DNA of 64,000 nucleotides, taken from the NCBI GenBank assembly GCA_947387485.1, contig CANDNT010000007.1:62001-126000 (forward strand), in the 5' to 3' direction. Below the pieces are notes generated by a model, which was not told the origin of the DNA, searched no databases, and saw only the letters and a list, made by a program, of their open reading frames with translations. The DNA comes from Aquimarina rhabdastrellae. Lineage in GTDB: Bacteria > Bacteroidota > Bacteroidia > Flavobacteriales > Flavobacteriaceae. Numbering within the stretch: position 1 is the first letter of the stretch; every line of letters begins with the position of its first letter. This document shows positions 42,204 through 51,119 of the stretch, piece after piece. Made by a program: the position numbers and the translations under genes.

Positions 42204-42641
42204 CTATATAATTATAGTTTAAGCTTACTATAAAGTGCAGGTCAATTGCTAAAATACAGATAATTAATCTATGTTTATGATCACTTATACGCTTCTATTT
42301 TTAAGCTTTTAACGTCTATAAATTGTTTAATCTCTTTACTGATCAAGCTTTTAACTTTAATCTCTAGAGCAATTCATATTATTTGATCTTTATTTTTTGC
42401 CAAAATGCTATTGATTTTGATTAAAATAAAATCAGTTTTATATCACTTTTATTTTCTTTTAATACTATTTCGCTAACCATTATTATAGATTTTTTATTCC
42501 ATAGCACTTCAACTCATAAATTAAAGCCACTTTACATTTTAGATTATTCAACTATTTATAACAACAATTGTTCTTGATCCTACATATAGCTCTTATTTAA
42601 TCAAAAAAGAGGATTCAAAATTGAATCCTCTTTAATTCTTG
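42204..42641. other. 438-base non-coding interval
   Basis: Between the leftward acs and galM genes I see no frame, RNA or repeat. The only clear element is the acs terminator at 42606-42633. The rest is AT-rich and should contain the galM promoter, which I could not place. Confidence 0.6.
42606..42633 (-). terminator. Terminator of acs
   Basis: A perfect 13-bp stem (aaagaggattcaa / ttgaatcctcttt) with a 2-base loop lies eight bases after the acs stop. T-rich sequence follows on the minus strand. Confidence 0.8.
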
Positions 42642-44558
42642 TTAAGCTTTAACGATCACTTGATCTATGATTTTTTCTACTACTTCTGGATTAAGTAAGG
42701 TAGAAGTATCTCCTAAATTTGAAATATCATTACTTGCTATTTTTCTTAAAATACGCCTCATGATCTTTCCGCTTCTAGTTTTTGGCAAATCACTAGTAAA
42801 CTGTATTTGGTCTAGTTTTGCAATCGGCCCAATTTGCTCTGTGATGATTTGATTAATTTCTTTTCTTAAATTATCATGGTTTCTAGATTCACCTGTATCT
42901 TTAAGAATTACATAGCCAAATAATGCATTTCCTTTAATATCATGTGGATATCCTACAATTGCCGACTCTGCCACCGCAGGATGTTCATTAATTGCATCTT
43001 CTATAGGTGCTGTACCTAAGTTATGTCCAGATACAATAATAACATCATCAACACGCCCAGTAATTCGGTAATATCCTACCTCATCTCTCAATGCACCATC
43101 TCCTGTAAAATACATGTTTTCAAAGGCAGAGAAATAGGTATCTTTATATCTATTATGATCTCCCCAGATGGTTCTAGCAATAGACGGCCACGGGAATTTA
43201 ATACACAAACGTCCTTCTACCTGATTTCCTTTTATTTCTTCCCCTAATTCGTTCATCAACGCTGGTTGAATCCCCGGAAAAGGTAAGGTTGCATAAGTAG
43301 GTTTTGTTGGTGTTACATATGGGATAGGCGAAATCATTACTCCTCCAGTCTCGGTTTGCCACCAGGTATCTACAATAGGACTTTTACGTTTTCCGATATT
43401 ATCATCATACCAATGCCATGCTTCTTCGTTAATAGGTTCTCCTACTGTACCTAGTAATTTAATCGAAGATAGGTCGTATTTTTCTAAAATCTCAACACCT
43501 TCTTTTGCTAATGCTCTAATTGCTGTAGGTGCTGTATAGAATTGATTTACCTTATGCTTTTGTACAATATCCCAAAAACGTCCATAATCTGGATAACTTG
43601 GTACTCCTTCAAACATTACTGTTGTAGCTCCATTGGCTAATGGTCCATAAACAATATAACTATGTCCTGTAATCCATCCTATATCTGCTGTACACCAATA
43701 CACATCTTCTTCTCTATACTGAAATATATTTTTAAATGTATATGCGGTATATACCATATATCCTCCAGTAGTATGCACCATCCCTTTGGGTTTCCCTGTT
43801 GATCCAGAGGTATATAAAATAAATAATGGATCTTCGGCATTCATAATTTCTGGTACACAATCACTATAAGCTTCATTTAATAGTGGCTGTAGCCATTCGT
43901 CACGACCTTCTTTCATTTGGATCTCTGATTGAATACGCTTAACTACTAATACTTTTTCTACACATGGACAGGTCTCTAATGCATCATCCACAATACCTTT
44001 TAGATCTATCGTTTTTGGCCCACGATAAGATCCATCAGACGTGATTACTAACTTACATTCACTATCATTAATTCTCGTAGCTAAGGCTGTTGAAGAAAAT
44101 CCTGCAAATACAACTGAGTGAATTGCTCCTATACGCGCACATGCTAATACAGCTACTGCCAATTCTGGAATCATAGGTAGATAGATACATACACGATCTC
44201 CTTTTTTAATTCCTTTGCTCTTTAACACGTTTGCCATTCTACATACGCGTTCATGTAGCTTTTTATATGTTATATGTTCTGCTGGTTCATTAGGGTTATT
44301 CGGTTCAAAAAGTATTGCCGTTTTATTTCCTCTAGTATATATATGCCTATCAATACAGTTTTCTGTAATATTAAGTTGTGCTCCTTCAAACCATTTTACT
44401 TCTGGCTTTTTAAAATCCCAACTCAATACGTTATCCCATTTTTTGCGCCATAAGAAATGTTCTTCTGCGATTTCTTCCCAAAACGCTTCTGGATTACGTA
44501 CAGACTTCCTATATATTTGCCAATATTCTTCTATATGCTTTATACTATAATGACTCAT
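42642..44558 (-). CDS. acs: Acetyl-CoA synthetase
   Basis: The 638-residue ANL enzyme has the AMP-binding ILYTSGSTGKPKGMVH (about 260-275), the acetate-pocket WWQTETGG region, YFTGDGALRDEVGYY and the A10 motif TRSGKIMRRILR with the acetylatable lysine. The length and N-terminus (AFWEEIAEEHF) are typical of Acs. It makes acetyl-CoA from acetate. It is monocistronic. Confidence 0.97.
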   Translation of the reverse strand: MSHYSIKHIEEYWQIYRKSVRNPEAFWEEIAEEHFLWRKKWDNVLSWDFKKPEVKWFEGAQLNITENCIDRHIYTRGNKTAILFEPNNPNEPAEHITYKKLHERVCRMANVLKSKGIKKGDRVCIYLPMIPELAVAVLACARIGAIHSVVFAGFSSTALATRINDSECKLVITSDGSYRGPKTIDLKGIVDDALETCPCVEKVLVVKRIQSEIQMKEGRDEWLQPLLNEAYSDCVPEIMNAEDPLFILYTSGSTGKPKGMVHTTGGYMVYTAYTFKNIFQYREEDVYWCTADIGWITGHSYIVYGPLANGATTVMFEGVPSYPDYGRFWDIVQKHKVNQFYTAPTAIRALAKEGVEILEKYDLSSIKLLGTVGEPINEEAWHWYDDNIGKRKSPIVDTWWQTETGGVMISPIPYVTPTKPTYATLPFPGIQPALMNELGEEIKGNQVEGRLCIKFPWPSIARTIWGDHNRYKDTYFSAFENMYFTGDGALRDEVGYYRITGRVDDVIIVSGHNLGTAPIEDAINEHPAVAESAIVGYPHDIKGNALFGYVILKDTGESRNHDNLRKEINQIITEQIGPIAKLDQIQFTSDLPKTRSGKIMRRILRKIASNDISNLGDTSTLLNPEVVEKIIDQVIVKA

Positions 44559-44798
44559 ATCTATTGGATTTAAGAGTTTATTTGTGTTTTCATTTTTTAA
44601 TTAAGTTACATATAACTGTCAAAATATTTTTTGTGTTTTATACGCACTTGTTTATTATCATTATGAAATATTCCACTTACTTTGGTCTTCATTTGATCTC
44701 ATAAAAATATTCTTTTATTTTAATTTTAGACCATTACCTCTTAATTCCCTTATTTTTGCTCTTATATAAATATACGCAATATTGTCTTTATTTTCTAG

Positions 44799-44806
44799 TA
44801 TTTTTG
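44799..44806 (+). promoter_or_regulatory. -7 promoter element of the DUF1905 gene
   Basis: TATTTTTG matches TAnnTTTG and lies 20 bases before ATG 44826. A TTG at 44782-44784 is 14 bases upstream, shorter than usual. A second TATTTTTG occurs at 44751-44758. Confidence 0.35.
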
Positions 44807-44825
44807 CTTTAATAATAAGCGTATT

Positions 44826-45323
44826 ATGGATTATTTAATTAATAAAGATTACCCATTAGAAAAATTCTCTGGTAAAGGTGGTTGGACCTATGTTGCTATA
44901 CCCGAAATTTTGCCTAATCCAGATATGCCTTTTGGGTGGGTTATTGTAAGTGGTTTTATTGATGATTATCCAATTGCTAAATACAAGCTTATGCCCAAAG
45001 GAGATGGTTCTCTTTTTATGGCTGTAAAAGCGGCTATTAGAAAGAAAATCAAAAAACAAGCTGGAGATACTGTTAGAATTCAGCTTTATATTGATACAAC
45101 TCCACTAGAAATTCCTAATGAACTTCTATTGTGTTTTAAAAATGAACCGGCAAAAATTTACACTAATTTTATCCAATTAACCGATGGACAACAAAAAGCT
45201 TTTATAGACTGGATTTATAGTACAAAAACAGAGCAAACTAAGGCTGATCGAATTGCAAAAATGATGGAACTATTATCTAAAAATGAAAGTTTTTCGAGTT
45301 TAACTAAAAAAAGTAATCTCTAA
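44826..45323 (+). CDS. DUF1905 / YdeI-type protein
   Basis: The 165-residue protein has an N-terminal DUF1905 barrel (about 10-100; GGWTYVAIPEI, GSLFMAVKAAIRKKI, AGDTVRIQLYID) and a C-terminal helical YdeI/OmpD-associated tail (QQKAFIDWIYSTKTEQTKADRI). It is cytoplasmic and of unknown function. YdeI-like proteins have been linked to tolerance of antimicrobial peptides, which is suggestive beside a peptide gene 3 kb away but not evidence. It is followed after eight bases by the VWA gene. Confidence 0.8.
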   Translation: MDYLINKDYPLEKFSGKGGWTYVAIPEILPNPDMPFGWVIVSGFIDDYPIAKYKLMPKGDGSLFMAVKAAIRKKIKKQAGDTVRIQLYIDTTPLEIPNELLLCFKNEPAKIYTNFIQLTDGQQKAFIDWIYSTKTEQTKADRIAKMMELLSKNESFSSLTKKSNL

Positions 45324-45331
45324 CACTACTC

Positions 45332-46960
45332 ATGCTTACAAACAATACATTCTCTTTTAAATCAACGCTTCTTTATTGTTCTATTTTTTTACTTTCTCTT
45401 TCTAATATCCAGGCACAACAGCATTCTAGAAAAGAGGTATTAACTGCTTTAAATTCTCATATCGATTTTATTGATTCGTATGCTTACAAAACTCGATTTT
45501 CTCATCGAAGTTTTTATAATTATTATAAAAGTTTGATCCGTTCATATAAACAACAAAATTATATGATGCGATTTTATCATATGCCTGGTAAATATCCAGA
45601 AAAAGATTCTATTGCTTATGAAATAGCTAAATCTAATATCCAATATATTCCTAGTCAATTTAGGGTTCAAATTAATACTCTCATCGATTCTTTAAGAAGT
45701 ATTCAGAAAGAACAATTCCGTATAGCAAAAGCTTTAAAAAAACTCACACATCCACCTCAAAAAGATTCTGTTTCTATTGCCAAAGGTTTTGCTGGATTAA
45801 AAGATCTTCACGACACTGCCGAATCGTATCGTAAACTTTCTACAGATTTTTATTTTTTATCAAAAAAAATTAGTGCTCTTTATCCTCTCAAAACTTCTAG
45901 CTGGTCAAAAACAGGTGCTCTTATGCAAGAAGCTCTTGATACTTCAAGGTCATATTTACACCAAGTACAACTACATTTATTAAATAGAGCTCCTCTACCT
46001 AATCCTGAGTATTTAGCTGCTTTACTTTTACGCATGAAAGCAGAACGCAATAATGTCTTAAGCGGATTAAAAGAATATGGCAGTTACAACGGAAAAGATC
46101 CTCACTCTAAATATGATTACATTATTAGACATCTTACAAATTTAAAAGATCATCTTAGTCCAGATTATAAAGTACGAGCACGTTCTAATTTATTTAATGA
46201 CGTTTTATATGATTTTAATTGGGCTATAAGCTCTTATAATAAGTTTGCTAAATTGAGTGCTGATATAGATCAAACAGAACCTCCTGCATTTCTTTTAAAA
46301 ATCCCTTCTCAAACTCTATTTTTTATACATCCTCCTTTTGATAATGTTAGTCAACAAACTAATCTCAATAAAGGTCCTATTCAAAATAAGATTACTGCGC
46401 AAACCTCTATGGAAGGTTTTGCTCCTAATCATCTCGTTTTTCTACTGGATGTTTCTGGTAGTATGAATAATCCATCTAAGCTTCCTCTTTTTAAAGATGC
46501 TATAGCTCAAATTGCACCTATTATGAGAACTCAAGATAAGTTTTCTGTTGTCGTATATTCTGATAATGCAAAAGTGACTTTAAACAATGTTTCTTTTACG
46601 GATAAAGAAGCTATAAATTCTTTGCTAACATTGAGTTCCAAAGGTAAAACCAATGCTTTTAAGGGACTTCAAAAAGCGTATAGCCTTGCAAAAAAGCAAT
46701 TTATTACTAATGGTAATAATCGTATCATTATGATTACTGATGGGGATTTTGACATCCCTAAAAAACTATATAAAACCATCGAATCTCATACACAAAAAGA
46801 TATTCATTTATCTGTATTGACTTTTGGTAATCGAAAAACTCATTTTCAAGAAATGAAGCAAATGGCTCTTTTGGGTAAAGGAAATTATACTCATGTTAAA
46901 AATGACAATCATATCAAAACTATTTTAAAGGAGATTCAGGTCACTAAACCTAAATCTTAA
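45332..46960 (+). CDS. Secreted VWA-domain protein
   Basis: The 542-residue protein has a signal peptide (cleavage near IQAQ, residue 29) and a long helical region (about 30-340) without recognised domain. A C-terminal von Willebrand A domain (about 362-540) has a complete MIDAS: DVSGSM, the Thr in SKGKTNAFKG and ITDGDFD. VWA domains bind a divalent metal and mediate protein contacts. It forms a pair with the DUF1905 gene. The helical N-terminal half is unknown. Confidence 0.8.
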   Translation: MLTNNTFSFKSTLLYCSIFLLSLSNIQAQQHSRKEVLTALNSHIDFIDSYAYKTRFSHRSFYNYYKSLIRSYKQQNYMMRFYHMPGKYPEKDSIAYEIAKSNIQYIPSQFRVQINTLIDSLRSIQKEQFRIAKALKKLTHPPQKDSVSIAKGFAGLKDLHDTAESYRKLSTDFYFLSKKISALYPLKTSSWSKTGALMQEALDTSRSYLHQVQLHLLNRAPLPNPEYLAALLLRMKAERNNVLSGLKEYGSYNGKDPHSKYDYIIRHLTNLKDHLSPDYKVRARSNLFNDVLYDFNWAISSYNKFAKLSADIDQTEPPAFLLKIPSQTLFFIHPPFDNVSQQTNLNKGPIQNKITAQTSMEGFAPNHLVFLLDVSGSMNNPSKLPLFKDAIAQIAPIMRTQDKFSVVVYSDNAKVTLNNVSFTDKEAINSLLTLSSKGKTNAFKGLQKAYSLAKKQFITNGNNRIIMITDGDFDIPKKLYKTIESHTQKDIHLSVLTFGNRKTHFQEMKQMALLGKGNYTHVKNDNHIKTILKEIQVTKPKS

Positions 46961-47125
46961 ACCACCAAAAACCACAAAATAATTATGCTTAAACCATATT
47001 AATCAATTGCAAACACACCATATACAAACACTTAGATATAATCACTTAATTTCTTAATCAAAAGCAGACGTAAGTTTTTACTACTTTATTTTACTATTTG
47101 TTATCTAACTAACAAAATACAACTA

Positions 47126-47743
47126 ATGCCTATCTCTAATCTAGAAAAGCTAAAACTCCCTGATGCTTTGATTGAGGAAATTAACAATCATGCCTTAATA
47201 CAATCGTATACCAAAGGAGAAACAATCGTCTCTAAAGGAAGTTTTCACAACAAATATGGTATTTTAATTAGTGGACTCTTAAAAGTTTCTGTAGTTCATG
47301 AAACAAACTCACTATTAATTTATCATATAGATCAAGATAACATCCCTTTTATTACCTTTTTAGACTTTAAAAATAATCTCCCTTTTACTTTTGATTTATG
47401 TGCCGTAGAAAACTCTACAATCTATTGGCTTGATATACAAAAAGTACTCCATTGGGGAGATCTTTATGATAGTTTTAGAAACTATGTGTTTCAATCATAT
47501 TCGTTTCAACATCTTTCTTTATTCAATACGCTTAAAAGCGAAAAAATCAACTCTTTAAATACTAAACTCTATACCTATTTAGTAAACAAATCAAAACTCT
47601 TAAATTCCAAACAACTCGCTATTCTTAATACTGAAATTGCAAAAGATCTCAATGTATCTCAAAATAGCATCTCAAATGCTCTAAAAATTTTAGCCAAAGA
47701 AAAGAAAATCATAAAGTACACCAACACTATTGCTGTATTATAA
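47126..47743 (+). CDS. Crp/Fnr-family transcriptional regulator (first of two)
   Basis: The 205-residue protein has a cyclic-nucleotide-binding-like beta-roll (about 15-115; GILISGLLKVSVVH) and a C-terminal winged HTH (about 155-200; LNTEIAKDLNVSQNSISNALKIL). No cysteine cluster for oxygen sensing is seen, and the cAMP phosphate-binding motif is absent, so the ligand is unknown. A second, diverged Crp-type gene starts 13 bases downstream. Confidence 0.85.
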   Translation: MPISNLEKLKLPDALIEEINNHALIQSYTKGETIVSKGSFHNKYGILISGLLKVSVVHETNSLLIYHIDQDNIPFITFLDFKNNLPFTFDLCAVENSTIYWLDIQKVLHWGDLYDSFRNYVFQSYSFQHLSLFNTLKSEKINSLNTKLYTYLVNKSKLLNSKQLAILNTEIAKDLNVSQNSISNALKILAKEKKIIKYTNTIAVL

Positions 47744-47756
47744 GCAACTATATTTC

Positions 47757-48368
47757 ATGGATTTAATTACCAATCAAATCATAAAGATATTAGACAATGA
47801 ACATTGTTTAAATTATTATCGTTTCCTGAGTAACGACCTTATTATGAATCAAGAAAGTGACTTTTTCACAAACAATTTGGTCGTTTTTATAGAAGGAGTT
47901 GCCGAAGCTTTTTGTGAATATGGGGATACTAATAATTTTCTCTTTTTTACTCAAACAGCTCAAATTCATTTTTTAAACACCATTAATGTTTTTACAGAGA
48001 TTCCTCTTCAATTTTCATTGAAAGCAACTACTCCATGCAAGGTCATTTTTATTCCTAAAGAAAACTTTTTCAATATTAAAGACACCTCTTCTCTATATCC
48101 TATTTTATCGCAAGACTATTATACACTACAGCAACTCATATCCGACAGTATTATTAATACCATCACAAAAAATCTAGATGAACTTTTGTATGCCTATCTC
48201 AAACAAAAAGCAACTGCCCTTAAAGTTGAAGAGTTATATGTTCATCGTAATGAGCTTTCTGAAAGTTTAGATTTCTCTAGAGAGTCAATTTCAAGATCCT
48301 TAAGGCGTTTAGAACAACAAAGCAGAGTATTAAGAAAACCTAGATCCATAATCATTACAGGTTTTTAA
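47757..48368 (+). CDS. Crp/Fnr-family transcriptional regulator (second of two)
   Basis: From ATG 47757 the protein has 203 residues; an upstream frame start would overlap the first regulator and is not needed. The sensor half is poorly conserved but has the family's beta-roll rhythm (about 20-110). The C-terminal HTH is clear (HRNELSESLDFSRESISRSLRRLEQQ). The two paralogues are only distantly alike. They lie directly upstream of the leader-peptide gene and may form a heteromeric or cascade switch for it. Confidence 0.8.
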   Translation: MDLITNQIIKILDNEHCLNYYRFLSNDLIMNQESDFFTNNLVVFIEGVAEAFCEYGDTNNFLFFTQTAQIHFLNTINVFTEIPLQFSLKATTPCKVIFIPKENFFNIKDTSSLYPILSQDYYTLQQLISDSIINTITKNLDELLYAYLKQKATALKVEELYVHRNELSESLDFSRESISRSLRRLEQQSRVLRKPRSIIITGF

Positions 48369-48520
48369 TCATTACAACACTATACTTTTTAATGGTAAAG
48401 CTTAATCTTTTGTTAATTTTTTAATATTTCAAAAACATAAACATCTCATATTAAATTCTTTTCAATTTTACATCAAAGTCACAAAATAGTGTTCGTCACA
48501 TTTTCATGATTTGCCTCAAA

Positions 48521-48528
48521 TACATTTG
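48521..48528 (+). promoter_or_regulatory. -7 promoter element of the peptide gene
   Basis: TACATTTG matches TAnnTTTG and lies 25 bases before ATG 48554, so the small peptide has its own promoter. No TTG stands at the -33 distance, which would suit an activator-dependent promoter. Confidence 0.5.
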
Positions 48529-48553
48529 AATTAGAATTAAAAAATTTAAACAA

Positions 48554-48805
48554 ATGAAAAATCTTAAAAAGCTAAACGGCGTTAAGTTATTACCTAAAAA
48601 CGAGCAAAAACACATTAATGGAGGAACTGGTGTAGTATATACTCCAGGAGATAACTTTATTTGTGTAGCAACAGCTAGTAATGGTAGCAGAGGATATTAT
48701 TTCTTAGATTCTGAAGCTGAAATGGCTACAATTTGTACTATTCTAGGAGAAGGTTGTACAGATTATTATTGCGAAGCTAATGGTATTGTAACTGGTGGTG
48801 TTTAA
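48554..48805 (+). CDS. Double-glycine leader (bacteriocin-type) peptide precursor
   Basis: The 83-residue protein begins MKNLKKLNGVKLLPKNEQ and reaches HINGG at 21-25, the Bacteroidetes form of a double-glycine leader cut by C39-peptidase ABC exporters. The 58-residue core has four cysteines (FICV, TICT, GCTDYYCE), many Gly, and is anionic. Such precursors yield secreted peptides, either bacteriocins, signals or modified products. No C39 transporter, immunity gene or modification enzyme is nearby, so export must rely on machinery elsewhere. It is monocistronic, between its own promoter and a strong terminator. Confidence 0.8.
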   Translation: MKNLKKLNGVKLLPKNEQKHINGGTGVVYTPGDNFICVATASNGSRGYYFLDSEAEMATICTILGEGCTDYYCEANGIVTGGV

Positions 48806-48826
48806 TCACTAAACTCATAATCAAAG

Positions 48827-48861
48827 AATAGCTCATTTAATCATAAATGAGCTATTTTTTT
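48827..48861 (+). terminator. Rho-independent terminator
   Basis: A 13-bp stem (48827-48839 with 48844-48856) with a 4-base loop and long T run ends the peptide transcript. Confidence 0.85.
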
Positions 48862-48926
48862 ATACAAACTTTCTTGAGTTTTACCCTATACTATCAAATT
48901 CTAAATCACTGCCGAAACACATTTAT

Positions 48927-48970
48927 TTGATATATCAATTATTTTTATATATATTTACTTGATATATCAA
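48927..48970. promoter_or_regulatory. Twin MarR-type operators
   Basis: The perfect 12-bp palindrome TTGATATATCAA occurs at 48927-48938 and again at 48959-48970, centres 32 bases apart, about three helical turns. The second copy ends six bases before ATG 48977 of the MarR gene. Two identical palindromes in phase before a MarR gene are typical of autoregulation. Confidence 0.75.
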
Positions 48971-48976
48971 ATAAAT

Positions 48977-49417
48977 ATGAAATTCAATACTCCCACTACG
49001 TCCGTATTATATTCTATTGAAGAAACTATAAAGGCTTATCGTAAATTAAGTCAGCAAAATATTTCTAGAATAGTCCCTAACATCACTATAGATCAAGCCT
49101 TAATTCTAATCATCATCGATCGTGAAGACAAAACGCAATCCGAAATTGCAGATTTAGTTTTTAAAGATTATGCCTCTATGACTCGTATTATAAAATTAAT
49201 GCTTGACAAAGAGTATTTAATCAAAACAACTGATATTCAAGATAAGCGAAAAACCAAGTTAAGCGTTACTAAAAATGGAAAACAAATCATTGAAAAATTA
49301 AAACCAATCATAAAAGAAAACAGAGCTGTTGCATTAGATGCTATCTCTGATGAAGAGCTTCAGCAACTATATAACATATTGAATAAAATCACTAAAAACT
49401 GTCAAATCAAAAAATAA
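48977..49417 (+). CDS. MarR-family transcriptional regulator
   Basis: ATG 48977 gives 146 residues with the MarR winged helix: EIADLVFKDYASMTRIIKLML and the wing KTTDIQDKRKTKLSVTKNGK. The alternative TTG 18 bases earlier lies inside an operator palindrome and is unlikely. Its stop is directly followed by the ATG of the serine hydrolase gene, so the two are co-transcribed under the twin palindromes. MarR proteins are usually relieved by small phenolic or toxic ligands. Confidence 0.92.
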   Translation: MKFNTPTTSVLYSIEETIKAYRKLSQQNISRIVPNITIDQALILIIIDREDKTQSEIADLVFKDYASMTRIIKLMLDKEYLIKTTDIQDKRKTKLSVTKNGKQIIEKLKPIIKENRAVALDAISDEELQQLYNILNKITKNCQIKK

Positions 49418-50857
49418 ATGAAACAATTAATCTATATATGTATTACCGCAATCATTTTTTCTTGCACTAAAGAAAAAGCTACTGTTAATCAAGATTCTAA
49501 AATCACTGAAATATCAAATTATCTAGATAATTTAGATGGATTTAGTGGTACTGTTTTAATTGCAAAAAATGATAGTGTGCTATTTAAAAAGGCCTATGGA
49601 TTTGCTCATTTAGGTCATCAAGTCAAAAATAATATAGCAACAAAATTCTCATATGCTTCGATTGGAAAGTCTTTTACTGCTACTGCTATATTTCAGTTAA
49701 TTCAAGCTGGAAAATTATCACTCGATGATACTATTGGTAAATTTCTTCCTAATTATCCCAATCAGATAGCAAAAGATGAAATAACAATTAGGCACTTGCT
49801 CTTGCATAGAAGTGGTTTACCTAATTATTTTCATTCAGAAAAATTCCTTAACACATCAAAAGAACAGTTTAGAACACTTCATAGCCTTTTTCCTTTATTT
49901 GAAAACGAACCTTTAGAATCTAATCCTGATGAACAATTTGCTTACCGCAATACTAATTATATCATACTAGGTAGCATTATTGAGGAAATAACAAAAATGC
50001 CTTATGAGCAGTATATTAAAGATCATATTTTTTCTAAAGCAAAAATGAAAAATACGGGCAATTTTGATATTGATCATCCCATTACTAACGTTGCCGAAAA
50101 TTATACCTTATCAGATGTTTATCCTAATAAGCTTCAAAAAACTATTTTTATGGGAACCGTTATAGGTAGTGCTGCTGGCGGTGGTTATACGACTATAGAA
50201 GATCTTTATCAATTCGCTACTGTATTTAAACATAATCATCTATTAAATTCTAAATATACAGCTATAATGAAAACCGAACCATCTACTGGTTTTTATGGCT
50301 ACGGAATGCAATTTGCCGGGGCAAAAGATTCTGGTATCTATGGTCATAGTGGCGGGCATTATGGTACTGGTGCCGAGTGGAGAATTTATGAAAAACAAAA
50401 TTATACCGTCATTCTACTCACCAATAAAGATCTTGATCAAGGTTTTTTTGATGCTCGTTTTTTTATCGAAAAAACTATTTCTGGAACTACTCCAAAGCTA
50501 GATAGTTATTTCTTTACAAAAACTATGGTAGCAACTTGTTTAGATAAAGGCATTGAGGCTGCTAAAAAAATGATAGTAAATTCGTCCATAACTTTATCTG
50601 AAATAGACCTTAATACCAAAGGTTATGAAATGATCAAAAGAGGTTTTTATCCAAAAGCCATTGAACTATTTAAACTTGAAGTTTTTGCCTTCCCTGAATC
50701 TTATGACGCTTATGATTCTCTGGGAGAAGCTTATATGAAGTATGGTGATTTTTCAAAAGCCGTTGAAAACTATCAAAAAAGTCTCTCATTAAACCCTAAT
50801 AATACGAATGCCAAAGAAAAGCTAAAAACATTGATGGAGAATCAAAAAACGATGTAA
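49418..50857 (+). CDS. Beta-lactamase-class-C-type serine hydrolase with TPR tail
   Basis: The 479-residue lipoprotein (IIFSCTKEK, Cys16) has the penicillin-binding/class C fold. SIGK (81-84) gives the nucleophile Ser81, YRN near 172 is the Tyr-x-Asn, and HSGGH near 310 replaces KTG. These esterase-like relatives (EstB/Pab87 type) often cut D-amino-acid peptides or esters rather than beta-lactams. The C-terminus (about 405-475) has two TPR-like units (GFYPKAIELFKLE, GDFSKAVENYQKSLSLNP). It starts immediately after the MarR gene. Confidence 0.85.
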   Translation: MKQLIYICITAIIFSCTKEKATVNQDSKITEISNYLDNLDGFSGTVLIAKNDSVLFKKAYGFAHLGHQVKNNIATKFSYASIGKSFTATAIFQLIQAGKLSLDDTIGKFLPNYPNQIAKDEITIRHLLLHRSGLPNYFHSEKFLNTSKEQFRTLHSLFPLFENEPLESNPDEQFAYRNTNYIILGSIIEEITKMPYEQYIKDHIFSKAKMKNTGNFDIDHPITNVAENYTLSDVYPNKLQKTIFMGTVIGSAAGGGYTTIEDLYQFATVFKHNHLLNSKYTAIMKTEPSTGFYGYGMQFAGAKDSGIYGHSGGHYGTGAEWRIYEKQNYTVILLTNKDLDQGFFDARFFIEKTISGTTPKLDSYFFTKTMVATCLDKGIEAAKKMIVNSSITLSEIDLNTKGYEMIKRGFYPKAIELFKLEVFAFPESYDAYDSLGEAYMKYGDFSKAVENYQKSLSLNPNNTNAKEKLKTLMENQKTM

Positions 50858-50903
50858 TAAATAACTGTTATACAGGTCTCTTATTTAACTATCATTAAAC
50901 GAA

Positions 50904-50934
50904 CATAAGTCCCGAAAAGGGACTTATGCTTTTA
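50904..50934 (+). terminator. Rho-independent terminator
   Basis: cataagtccc (50904-50913) pairs with gggacttatg (50919-50928), loop gaaaa, followed by a T tract. It ends the MarR-hydrolase unit. Confidence 0.8.
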
Positions 50935-51119
50935 ATACACTTTATCTATACCCCTTAGAGATTCTCAATCTTTTGTTTTTAAGTGTTTAAACTATTTAAA
51001 AGCATTATAAAGTAATTTCCAACTCACTTAAAAGCTTTATATCCCACTTTAAAAGCTGTTAATCCCCAATATTTGAATACACATTAAAACACAAGCATAT
51101 TCGTATAAAAATTATACTA

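Noticed and set aside
48927-48970. Start of a CRISPR or repeat array
   Set aside because: Only two copies of a 12-bp palindrome are present and they sit exactly at a MarR promoter; operators explain them.
49418-50857. True class C beta-lactamase (antibiotic resistance)
   Set aside because: The SxxK and YxN motifs are present, but KTG is replaced by HSGG and a TPR tail is added, as in esterase or peptidase relatives.
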